Source: Morella rubra (taxonomy: Eukaryota; Streptophyta; Magnoliopsida; Fagales; Myricaceae). Taken from it: DNA of 64,000 bases. Below are positions 36,927-47,361 of this stretch, piece after piece; within the stretch, counting starts at the first letter, position 1, and each line of letters starts with the position of its first letter. A model generated the notes under the pieces. The model searched no databases. It was not told the DNA's origin and worked only from the letters and a program-made list of their open reading frames with translations. The stretch is taken from contig CM025855.1 in the NCBI GenBank assembly GCA_003952965.2, positions 36,827,546 through 36,891,545 of the forward strand. The letters are read 5' to 3'. A program made the position numbers and the translations under genes.

Positions 36927-37899
36927 CACTACAACAAATTTGACTTTTTGGGACGAATTTTCTTGGGATGCCAAAAAAGCATTGTCATTCGGAGGCATTA
37001 GAGCGCCTATTCCCACCAACTACTTTAAATGCAAGTCCCGTCATCGACGTTTATTTACTGTTATAACCATTTGAATGAATCCTATTTAGCCCTTCCAACG
37101 GCAACTGAACCGTCTAGCAGTCCAAAAGTTTTATGTCCATTGCGTTCGAGTGTTTATCGAATGGTTTTTTACGGATATTTTAAAGGTGTCTGAATGCATT
37201 TGAGCAGTGATTTGAAAAAAAGAACTCCAGAGCCTTATCTGTTCATTTTTCTCACCAAAACTCTCAATCTCTCATTCTCATTTCTACCATGAAATTTTTG
37301 TTTCAAAGCATCTAAACTCTTTAGATGAGTGCTTTAATCACTTGTAACCGATAAATTGTGTTTTTCTGTTAGTTTTTATCATTTGTTTTTAGTTTATATA
37401 TTTTGATTGTATTTTCCTAAATGTTAATTTAAATTGCTTTGTTTTGATGAATGTAGATGTTTAGAATTTGTGTACGAATGTTTGGTGTTACTTTTTACAT
37501 AAAATGTAAAAAATGCCTTTTTTGGATTTGGAAAATTTTGTTTCTTTGTAACAGTTCTCGAACAGGAGTTTCATATTGTTTGGATGCTTAAACTCAAATG
37601 TAAGGAAGTTACATTAAGCTGTGTTATTTTGATGAAACCGTCTGAACGGATGCCCAAAACCGTTTGGACAATTTTGTTGGATGCATCATTTAGTAATACA
37701 CCATCAAACATTTAGCTATCCATTCGGACACTTTGATGAAACTATACATTTAATGGAATACGTTCGAATGGTTGTGGACAATCATTCGGACGGGTATGTA
37801 CAACTGTCTGTCTAACTTAACCATTTGATATTTTTCGATGCCGTTTGATACTGTTCAATGTTGTTCTAATGATTTTTTTTTTTGGCATATTAAAATAGA

Positions 37900-38600
37900 A
37901 TGTCGAAGCATGCCAAAGCTTCTTCCTCTTAGACGCCGGAGGTCACGCCTATGTCCTCGAAGGACAGGCGGACTCAGATTGTGGGTCACCAAGTAGTGGT
38001 GGAGAGTTCCGTTGCCACATAAGAAATTAGGGACTATGTATTCAAGGGTCAGACTATTCATAAGGTCCTTACCCACCAGGGTTGGACTCGACAACTTTCT
38101 TTGATTGGTAACCCTTTCAATGCGCTTGTCCGGAATTTCTACTGCCTATTGGTGGATGTGGATACTGAAGAGGATGAATGGGAAGTCATTGTCCGGGAGG
38201 TTCGGGTGAGACTTTCTACGGACATCATCGAGTAGTACTTGAGCATATAGAGGCTAGAAAGGGCCTATACCGCGGTGGAGATTGTTGAGAGGGTGCCTAG
38301 CGACAAGGGGTTTCATATTCTGACGGGACAGGAGCAGTATCTAGTTCAATCGTTTGTGAATCAACAATACTTGATAGGCTTCTGGCACTTCTTGTACCGT
38401 ATCTTCGTGTACGACAACGACCTGATGCATCATATGATAGAGTCCACAGCCCACTGAGCAAGCCTCATGTTGATCATTGAGCATCAGGAACTGGTTGACC
38501 TCACGTTGTATATGTTCTGGGCGATCCAGACGAAGCCTCAGGCGACCACGAGTCACGGTATACTGTACAAGCTAATGCAGACAAAGTTTTTGGTGATGTT
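37900..38600 (+). pseudogene. PF20167-like transposon passenger gene, multiple stops
   Basis: Reading from ATG 37900 gives MSKHAKASSS, then in-frame stops, then recognisable segments (IRDYVFKGQTIHKVLTHQGW, LVRNFYCLLVDVD, VPSDKGFHILTGQEQ). At least five in-frame stops are present. It occupies the same relative place in CACTA-2 as 22150-23395 does in CACTA-1. Confidence 0.7.
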
Positions 38601-39119
38601 GGAATGTGACGCATGTCGCATTGCTGTACACTAGCAATGGCTTCCGAATGGTCCATGCAATTCTATTTGGATACTTTGTTCCTAGTTCGAACAATTTTGT
38701 TGGTTTTAGAATCATTATGCTTGTATGATTTGTACGTGTTTCTATAATATTATTATTCGTATGCGTATTTTTACCTTGTTTTTTCAATTTAAGCATAATA
38801 TCCATAGACCTTTTTGAAGCCTATATAACGTCCTTCATGAAGAACTACAGTGTATAGTCTTCGAATTGTCTGAAGTGTGAAAAGTTTAGGATTGTAAAAT
38901 CTAATTTGTAGTGACAAGTTCCGAGTAACCGACACATTCAATGAAAAGTTCGACATATCTCCACCTTCATTCTTTGGGGCACCGATTAGTGTTGGGATCC
39001 TGTACCATTGGATTGCAGTCCTATTTTGTGCGTGATTCCAACCCTAATGGATACACCTGAAGAACTAACGGAAGATACTTCCGGATTTTCCATTGATACG
39101 AGCGGATGCTCGGGACTTG

Positions 39120-39375
39120 GCACTGCAAATTGGATACTACAATCTCGAATGGGATAAGACCTACCAACTATAGGATTGGAACAAAGGTGGTTAGAAATGC
39201 ATACATTGTAATTGTTTGATGTATTGGGTTGATAAGTGCAATAAAAAATGGAAAAAAGTTGGATCAATGAGAAAAATAGATTCGGTGCTTGGTATAGAGT
39301 CGGGGTCGACCAGTTTATGAAAATGGCAAGAACTTCAACAGATAGTCGTGGTTGCCCAAATAAAGATGAAAAGAC
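39120..39375 (+). pseudogene. tnp2 transposase 5' fragment (Transpos_assoc start)
   Basis: At 39125-39180 a leader with LEWDKTYQL-type text and at 39248 an ATG with MEKSWINEKNRFG parallel the start of tnp2 in CACTA-1. Homology ends after DSRGCPNKD near 39365, so the catalytic part is missing. Confidence 0.75.
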
Positions 39376-40866
39376 TTTTAAGCTAATGTTCAAGTACAAG
39401 CTGAGTCTCGTACATAAATATACATTTATTTTTGGAACATGTATATCTGTCATTCATGATCATGCTTCAAGTCATAGATATTTCAATTCATTAATCATCC
39501 CTTATCAAGTCATTCGGCTTATTAGTATTTTCAACTGTATCATTCCAAATGACCCCTAAGTGAAGAAACTTATGAGGAGAATCTAGATCTTGAGGAGGGG
39601 TTGACAAGGGCGCCCTCCCCTAAAGTGTAGTACATGTAGACGTCTACTTTTTGAAAAACTTATGTGAACCTCCCTAGTGATGTTACTGTGGCCCTATTTA
39701 GGTTACGAGACCATCTTAATACTTTGTATGAATTAAACTAGGTGACTTATATATTTGAATTATGTTGCAATCATAACTTATTGCTTTGATTTATTGTTTG
39801 AGATTAAATTTCTAAATGTTTCCTTATGCTTGCTATGTGGTATAGGTATACATTTTTATTATACGTATATTTACTCACATATTCGTACGCTACGTAAGAA
39901 TGCGTGAGGGTTTACGTGATAGCTAGTGATAAAAAAATAAATTTTTGAGTAGTATTTTCAGAAACTAAAAGTGACACATATTTTCTAAATTAATAATGAT
40001 AAAAAAAATTTAACTGCGTGATTAAGTGAAGTGAGTTGGAGCGCTCGTCATGGCAAGTGCTTGTGACTATCATTAGCCCTTTCAGACTAACGTTCAGGGC
40101 GTGACAACTTTCGTCGAAACACTAGAGGTCGATATCAAATGGAGAAAGTTTTACCATTTGTTACCCTCCGAAACCGTTCGAACTTTTCTAATTTAAAACA
40201 TTGGAAATCAGTAAGAATGACAACAAACGTGTTTTTTCGACCGTTCGGAACTGTTCGAACGTTTAGGATGAAAAAAACATTGCAACATAGTAAGAGAGGT
40301 ATTGAACGTCATTGGAAATAGTTATTGGAACGACTTAGGACACTATCAAACTCCATGCCATTTACCATTGGATAATGTTCAAACGTTTGAAACAATTGGC
40401 TTCCGCGGCCGTTCAAACGGTGGGATTGTCGACAGCATGCAATTATGTTTGAACGATGACGTTCCTTTTGGGATGAAAATAAGTCCGTCCAAAAAGATAT
40501 TTTTTGGAGACGGAACAATTTTTACATCCCAAAAAATCTTTCGTGACCAGGTTACTGGATCAACAGCATGACAGACAAAATCTGTGCCAAAATGTCTTTT
40601 GGGACAAAATGTGCCAAAATGTCTTTTGGGACAAAATTTGTATTTTCGAGGATGAAATTCATGTCATACTTCAATTAAAAATATGGAAGGCGGAGGTAGT
40701 GATTTTGTGAAGGTTGCCTAAACCTAGGTACTGATTTTTCAATTCTAGTAACTTTGACAATTTTTTAAAATCTCATACAAACTCAAGTAGTAATTTGTAA
40801 ACTTCCCTTCAACATGTCGACATATATAGAAATTCCCTTCCTCTGAAAAGAATAGACGAGGAAATG

Positions 40867-42453
40867 TGTGTAACACCCCAATCCTAATAGCAAGAGTATT
40901 TATGTATTTTTATTTTATTTGTTATTCTTAAATTTTAAATGTTCGTAATCCTGAATTTCGATGGTTAAAAATGTGTTAAGTGAGTATATATGAATATATT
41001 TAAATAAAGGATAAGATCTAATGATAATTTAAAAGTTAAGCGCATGTATTTAATTTTATGTTCAAATTTAAAAGTTAATGATAGAGATCTACTCCTATGT
41101 TTAAATTTAAAAGCTATGGATAGAGTAGAGATCTACTCTTATATTTGAATTGAAAAGATAGGGACAAAGATTTAATTCTGTGTTTAAATTTAAAAGTGAA
41201 TTAGAGATGAAATCTTGTGTTTGAATTTAAAAGTTGAGGAGATATAAGCTTATTCTAGTGGATTCACAGTCCACTCAATAGAAGTCTTTTTCTTTCTTAA
41301 ACCTTACCGGCAACTTTACACGACCAAAAAGTTGTCTCGTATTCTCCTCCAAGCAATATCCTATTTCTATCTTTAAGAACGTATTAGCCTTTCATTTTTT
41401 GCTTCTTCTGGGAGATTCAGAGAATCTCTCTTGCATAAGAGTTATTATTTTCACTCCATAAAACCTTTATTGTTTTCCTCCTCGATTACATTGAAAATCT
41501 AATCCGGTCTAGTTTGCAATGCATTGGTGCGAGGTAAGTAAATATAATTACAACTTTTTCTTTCAAAGCAAAATGTTACATTTTTAAAAATGATATAAAG
41601 TTATATGATATATGATAACCATTTTTCTAAGCCCCTTTTTTATAAATCCTTAAATAATATTTTATGAGAACGAGGTTTGAAACATATTAATGTGTGTACT
41701 TATATACATATTATAAATGGTTTTTACCATGATGGAAGGAAAGAAAGAAATATAATATGACGAATAAAACGCTATGCAAGGAAATGATGAATGATTGCAT
41801 GTAAATATTTTTGAATCTTTTGGCGTAACGAATGAATGTGTAATGATACCATTGCTACAGTGTGGATGCATCCATCTACCATGATACAAGGGGATTGACT
41901 CATTCGAGTGCATTACTGTTTATTAGGAAATGTCCATATCTTAGACGAGAATAGAGTTGGGATCGTTGTGATGGCAGACCCTCACACACAGGGCATACTT
42001 GTGTGATGACCACAAAAATGATAAAGACAACAGTTTTCAAGTTTTGTTTACAATTTGCATGTATTGTTAGTATGTTTTCAAGATGAAAATGCATGTGACT
42101 TTTATTAAAAATGTTTTAAAGATGTTTTTAAAAGAAGATTTATCCCAATTATATTTTTTTACTACTTGATGTATTGCTTACTAGATCATGACCTAGAGGA
42201 TCATGGGAATTAGATGATGTAATAAACCTAGAGGACCTTAGAATAAGTGCATTGGTGCACCAATGTGTCATTTTAGGATGATATAACTTCTATGTTTTAT
42301 TTGGTAAGTTACGTTAACCTGCCATTATAAGTTGAGATTGTTTAAGTTTTAAGCTCCGCAATATTGTCTAAATTTGAGATTCTATTATTTTATGTTGCTA
42401 ATTTACTTGTGGAGATACTGTTAAGTAACCCTATCTGAGAAGGGGAAGATACA
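40867..42453. mobile_element. Probable solo LTR with 5-bp target duplication
   Basis: The block begins TGTGTAACACCCCAA and ends GGAAGATACA. It is flanked on both sides by AAATG (40862-40866 and 42454-42458). No protein-coding retrotransposon sequence lies inside, and the start TGTAACACCCC is usual for plant LTRs. Length 1587 bp. Strand not certain. It ends about 575 bp upstream of the FT start codon. Confidence 0.72.
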
Positions 42454-42458
42454 AAATG

Positions 42459-43027
42459 TGCCCCTTTCATGTTGTTGTATTTACTCTAGTACAACGACTC
42501 TCTCGATTTTTTGTGTGTAAAATTTCGCGATATTGTAGCGGAAGCTTCAAACTTGATTGCTTATAAAAAACTTAAAAACAAAACGGATTGCAAAAAAAGT
42601 GGTGGATGGTACATTGAGTAGAACATAACGAAAATGCAGACTGTGAATACGTACTCAGTATATAATAAAGTTCTGGCCGGCTAGAAAAGACAGAGACGTA
42701 CGTAAGAGTTTCAGATAAAGATGCATAAAGTAGAGAGACAAAATTATTATCAAGAACTTGAGATTCTTGTTCCGCTAGATGTATCAGTACAGGTGAAACT
42801 ACTCTTGTTGGAGCACGGATGAGAAAAAAGAATTTAGGACCACGTCCTACGGGACAATAAATATCCTAAAAAGGATTCTATGTCTTGAATTCGATTAGAA
42901 ATTCAGCAAACAAGATACACTTGAATATATAAATAGGCATGCATACGTCTTGAAGTTCAGCAAATTGGAAGAAACACTTGAATGCTTTCAGCTTGCAGCG
43001 GTGTAGAGGGTTGAATTTTTGCCAATC
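42459..43027 (+). promoter_or_regulatory. FT 5' flank and core promoter
   Basis: Contains TATATAAAT at 42926-42934, about 95 bp before the FT ATG, a well placed TATA box. Otherwise AT-rich and without a recognised gene. The solo LTR directly abuts this segment. Confidence 0.6.
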
Positions 43028-45069
43028 ATGCCCAGAGACAGGGACCCTCTGGTTGTTGGGCGGGTTATAGGAGATGTGTTGGACCCCTTTACAAGGTCCA
43101 TTCCTCTGAGGGCAATTTATACGAGTAGAGAGGTTAACAATGGTTGTGAGCTCAAACCCTCTCAGGTTGTCAACCAACCTAGGGTTGAGATTGGCGGTGA
43201 AGATCTCAGGACGTTCTACACTCTGGTAAATATGTATCCCATCCCTTTCTTCCTTTACCGTGGTCTTTCTCTTCTAGAGTGCACTCTTCCCTCAAAATTG
43301 TCCACCTCTTTTTGTTTTTCTGATCATGAGTTCTTAGTGAGTTATGATCACGTCCAGTGCAGGTTATGGTGGATCCTGATGCTCCCAGTCCAAGTGATCC
43401 CAACCTCAGAGAGTACTTGCATTGGTGAGCACCCTCTCTCTCTATCTCTCTCTCTCTCCCTCCTTGCGCTCCACGAATATACACAAGTCCATTGCAAAGG
43501 TACTGTATATATAATCAGGCTTCGATTTTCTCGAAAGAGAGATGCCATGCATGATTGATATTTGCTGCATGGTTGAGGTAGTTTGCTCTAGAAGCTCCGA
43601 CTTTCCTAGTTAATTCTCTTTCTCTCTCTCACATTTTTTAATTAAAGAACAGTAAAAAATCCTTTTTTTCTAATGCATGTATTATTAATGTCACTATCAT
43701 GCATATTATATATATATGTCGCTTACGTATTTCTATTACCGATAACTCTTAAATTTAAAATTATATTAATAATTATTTTGTAATGAATCCATATATAATT
43801 GGGAGAGAAATATATTATTAAAAAATTATTATATTATGCGGTCCCCAATGAAATATATCCAATATAAGGAGGAATTTGAGAGTTGAATTGGGACTCGAGG
43901 GATGTTGTACGAGTAGCAGTATAAATTATATCAATGCATGACAGCTGGGCTTGTTCGGAACAGTGGAGGTGAAAAGAGTGGTGACACAAGTGAAAAGCCT
44001 TCCTCTGAAGAATTGATAGGAGGCCGTAGGACGTACCATATAGCCCCAGAAGTCTATATATATACATATTTTTTTTCGTGCCGTTCCGAAGAGTGGAGGT
44101 GAAAAGACTGCTGTTTTGAGTGGAGTAATTGACATATGTCGTGTCCATTTGTTTCGTTTCCACTTTCCTGCTGGCTGGTTGATTGATGACACGTATGTAT
44201 ATATCTTTCATTGATAAGAATGATAAGTGGAGGACCAGTAGCTACTATAATGTATGTTGGAACGCATGAAATATTTTCTGGGATATGGATGCAGCGGGAC
44301 CCTACATGTACCATGATTCAGTCCTGTATTCTTCTCCCGTCCTTTTCCTTGTTTCCTTCTCCTTTCCAGTTTTGTCTCCTTTCTAATTTCTTTCTATTCC
44401 ATTAAAGGGATAAACTACTTGCCAAATCATATTTTCTATCACTACTATTATCTTTTTGGTCCTTTTTAACTCTTAATGATAATTTTTAAAATTATTATAA
44501 TTTTGTTGGTATTGTCACACACACACACATTATCTGCAGCCCCTCGAGATTCCTTTTTTAGTTTTTTTTTGTAGTTATTGTTATTTTATCTTGGAAAAAT
44601 TTGAGATTATTCGAAATTATTGCTTGCTTTCTAGAAGTTTTTCAAAACTAAAATTAACTTGTCGTCTCCTTTTGGTCTGTTAGGTTGGTAACTGATATTC
44701 CAGCAACTACGGGAACAAGCTTTGGTGAGTACACTCTATACACATGGTTCATTAATAATTATCAAGAGTTACGACAACTCTCTAGAGAGATACAAAGCAA
44801 TGTTGTTGGTCTCATATGATATATGGCCAAATTTAATGGGCGTAGGGCAAGAGGTTGTGTGCTATGAAAGTCCACGACCGGTGGCGGGGATCCATCGGTT
44901 TATTTTCGTGTTGTTCCGTCAATTGGGTAGGCAGACGGTATATGCACCTGGGTGGCGCCAAAATTTCAACACAAAGGAGTTCGCTGAGCTCTATAATCTC
45001 GGATTGCCAGTGGCTGCACTTTACTTCAACTGCCAGAGGGAAAGCGGCTCCGGTGGAAGGAGAAGATAA
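43028..45069 (+). CDS. FT: FLOWERING LOCUS T florigen (PEBP family)
   Basis: Mobile flowering signal made in leaf phloem. At the shoot tip it joins 14-3-3 proteins and the bZIP factor FD to switch on floral genes. Four exons, 43028-43225, 43363-43424, 44684-44724 and 44846-45069, encode 174 residues; exons 2 and 3 are 62 and 41 nt, the classic FT gene structure. The PEBP motifs DPDAP (70-74) and GIHR (115-118) are present. Activator-type residues are kept: Tyr84 in REYLHW (Arabidopsis Tyr85; TFL1 has His) and PGWRQN with Gln139 (Arabidopsis Gln140), plus [13 protein letters not shown] 43019 could extend the frame, but ATG 43028 fits the family. AATAAA at 45188-45193. Intron 2 (1259 bp) holds a CT microsatellite and a direct repeat. 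All features point to a functional FT, not TFL1. Confidence 0.96.
43961..44110. repeat. Direct repeat in FT intron 2
   Basis: AGTGGAGGTGAAAAGA occurs at 43962 and again at 44092, each after GTTC(G/C)GAA, 130 bp apart. Purpose unknown. Confidence 0.7.
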
Positions 45070-46299
45070 TTGAAATAAGTGTTCTATCTTTGCATGTGAG
45101 AACTATATGTATATCGTACGTACCTATAGTCACACCTTGATCTCAGTCTATCGCCTCAGTTATAGAGGACATTGCAGCAGTTCTTCTAATAAATGCATGG
45201 CGTGTAAATGTGTCTAATGCATGAAAACAGAGCTATTTATATGCTTAGAAAAAAAGAATAAAAAGAGAAACAAACACATATAAATAATATTAATAAAAAG
45301 TTTGTTGATGTAAACCCTCTTTTGATCTGATTGAGACCTCTGTGCTTCTTTTGCATCTTCCTTTCTTCTATTAGAATAGAGATGTCTCAAAAAAAGCATT
45401 GGACCAGTACCGACTAGATAGAAGCCATGGATGGAGGAATATTCATTACTTTTCGAGCTTCCACACTGTATGATTAAACCTAAATTAAAGCGTCCTTGTT
45501 TCCGCTTCGCAGGTTCATGAGGTCCGCTTAGTGGTGGTCCAATATGTACGGTTGGGCGGGTTCGTGATGCACCAACGTTAATGTTTGAGTTTTGAGTTTT
45601 CGTCTTTGGGGGGTGCGCCCGGCTGGGGGAGGCCGTGGGCTAAGAAGTTAATAAATAGATCATAAGTGATATGGAGAAATATTAACAAAAGTGAGGCGTT
45701 GTAGTTAATTAATGGTGGATGATCACGGGAATAATTAGTACAACAACCGACCGTTGTCAGGTATCCTTTAAAGTTGAAAATGTACGTTTGATATTCTCGT
45801 CGATAGATACCTATTCTACTTTTCACTACAAGGGGCTCATCACTACTCTCCTCTTTTTTGTCACGATGGATCGTACTATATATTCTAGGCATTCATGATG
45901 CAGTACTTTATGTCAAGTAAACACGATTCAGTTATGTGGTCAGTTGATTTGGGAAGGTTTCAGCACCATTATTCCAATTGCAGGGTATAACTATACAACT
46001 TATACATATCGAAAGTGACTGTTCCAAGAAAAAAAAATCTCCAAGAACAAATCTTTGGCACATTAACAGTTGATAAAAAAATCCTCCAAAGAACAAATTC
46101 ATGCCTCAAAAAATAAAGTAGAGGCCCACATCTTATTAGTCCAGTTATTTTTTTTTTAAAGAAAAAGGAAGCTGCTAATATTGGAAGCCTTCCACACAGG
46201 ACGACTTGGTCGAGTTATGTGACAACCGATCATCTAGGGAGACACACGGTACACAATGAGCAGTGATGTGTCTTTTGGTCACTGACATGGTTTTGAATG
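45070..46299. other. 3' flank of FT, non-coding
   Basis: Polyadenylation signal for FT at 45188-45193; beyond it no gene or clear repeat is seen. Confidence 0.5.
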
Positions 46300-46694
46300 G
46301 ACGTTTTTGTGCGTGCTTGGATCTCATGCACTAGTTCCTCCCTTCTGCTTTTTGGTCCTGTTTTGGTGGTTTTCGGAGGCTACACGCCTCATGACTCCCT
46401 TCAGTATCTCTTGGAGGCCTGATCTGCACTGGTTCGGCATCACTCCTCCGCTCCTCCTGCCTGCTCCGTCGCCTCTACTAGGTGTTTTATTTCTGTTTTT
46501 GTTGTTGTTTTTTCTTTTCTCTTTGGTTGGTTCTGGACTAGTGCTGGCGCACTTTGTAACGCCTTTAATTAGGCTATGCTCATTGGGACGCTGCCTCCTT
46601 GGAGGGTCTGGTTCACCCGCTAGAGCAACTCTGCTGTATTTTGATCCTCCGTGATGAAATACAGATCTTCGTTTATTGCCTAAAAAAAAAAAAA
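46300..46694 (+). mobile_element. 5'-truncated LINE, 3' end with poly(A)
   Basis: A GC-richer stretch with the look of an L1-type 3' tail ends GATGAAATACAGATCTTCG, TTTATTGCCT and an A-run at 46682-46694. No target duplication found and no reverse transcriptase left, so the call rests on the tail pattern only. Confidence 0.5.
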
Positions 46695-46861
46695 AGAACT
46701 GATGTTCTCTTGTCCATTTGGAAGATCGATCGAGCAAGTCATAAAAAAATTACAAGTGGGAGGATGCCATGTGTCTCATTGGACGTCCAATCGAATGTGT
46801 TGGGGAAGGAAACAAAACTGAATCTCATTTTCCTCATTCCCTCCAACTTTCTCAATCGAAT

Positions 46862-46977
46862 TTGTGCAATGATGATGTTATTATAAACTTTCTTAATAAA
46901 CAATGTATGATCAGCACCTCCTCATGTAAATTCATTTTTCAGTGAATAAGCAGTCAACCTATCATACGAAGCTCAAA
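46862..46977 (-). pseudogene. Copia reverse transcriptase fragment (second copy)
   Basis: About 115 bp (TTTCTTAATAAACAATGTAT and following) repeats the segment 47815-47925 of the main Copia pol in the same orientation, with about 20 differences. It is separated from it by 384 bp of other repeat. Confidence 0.75.
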
Positions 46978-47361
46978 CTAAATAAATGCAAACTGTGGAA
47001 TTAGGCCTGGCTGCCAATTTATATTCCCTAAAGTCTAATTTTTATTGAATATGAAATGGGCCCAAGCTAAATAATAGGGCTACAATAATACCTTCAAAAA
47101 AAGGTCCATAAAATAGCTTAAATTAGGCCCAAATTTGGCTTTGCCCAAACCTAATATCTACCAAAAAAAAAAAAGCCCATTAAACTACTTAAAATAGGTC
47201 CAATCCGCCTTGGCCCAAGTTAGGCCCAAATCTGAATCCACTGACCTAGATGGATATAACCCAATCGGATTCAGATTCGAATTTGTAATCTAGTATTAGA
47301 AATAGTCGGATTCAAATTCAGTTTTAGGCCCACCGAATCCGAAAAAATTGGTGCACACCCC
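46978..47361. mobile_element. Unclassified repeat beginning TAGGGGTGTGCACC (on the - strand)
   Basis: It sits exactly where the Copia pol frame breaks off and shows GGCCCAA-rich, AT-rich non-coding text. The end TAGGGGTGTGCACC is a word I associate with common plant repeats; no inverted end or target duplication was found. Confidence 0.35.

Larger units (their letters stand above)
36927..40701. mobile_element. CACTA-2: decayed, transposase-deleted CACTA element
   Basis: The left end CACTACAACAAATTTGACTT, followed by TTTGGGACGAATTTT, is a typical CACTA terminus. The right side holds repeated CTTTTGGGACAAAAT units (40590-40640), as expected near the end. A GTAGTG at 40696-40701 is the possible terminus, but its neighbours do not resemble the left end, so the right border is uncertain. 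Subterminal zones (37050-37850, 40150-40430) carry degenerate CCGTTCGAAC / CCGTTCGGAC words. Inside are remains of the same passenger gene as CACTA-1 and only the first part of tnp2. It lies between the SCPL array and FT. Confidence 0.75.

Noticed and set aside
43834..44314. Minus-strand frames inside FT intron 2
   Set aside because: Overlap each other in three frames in AT-rich intron DNA; no homology seen.
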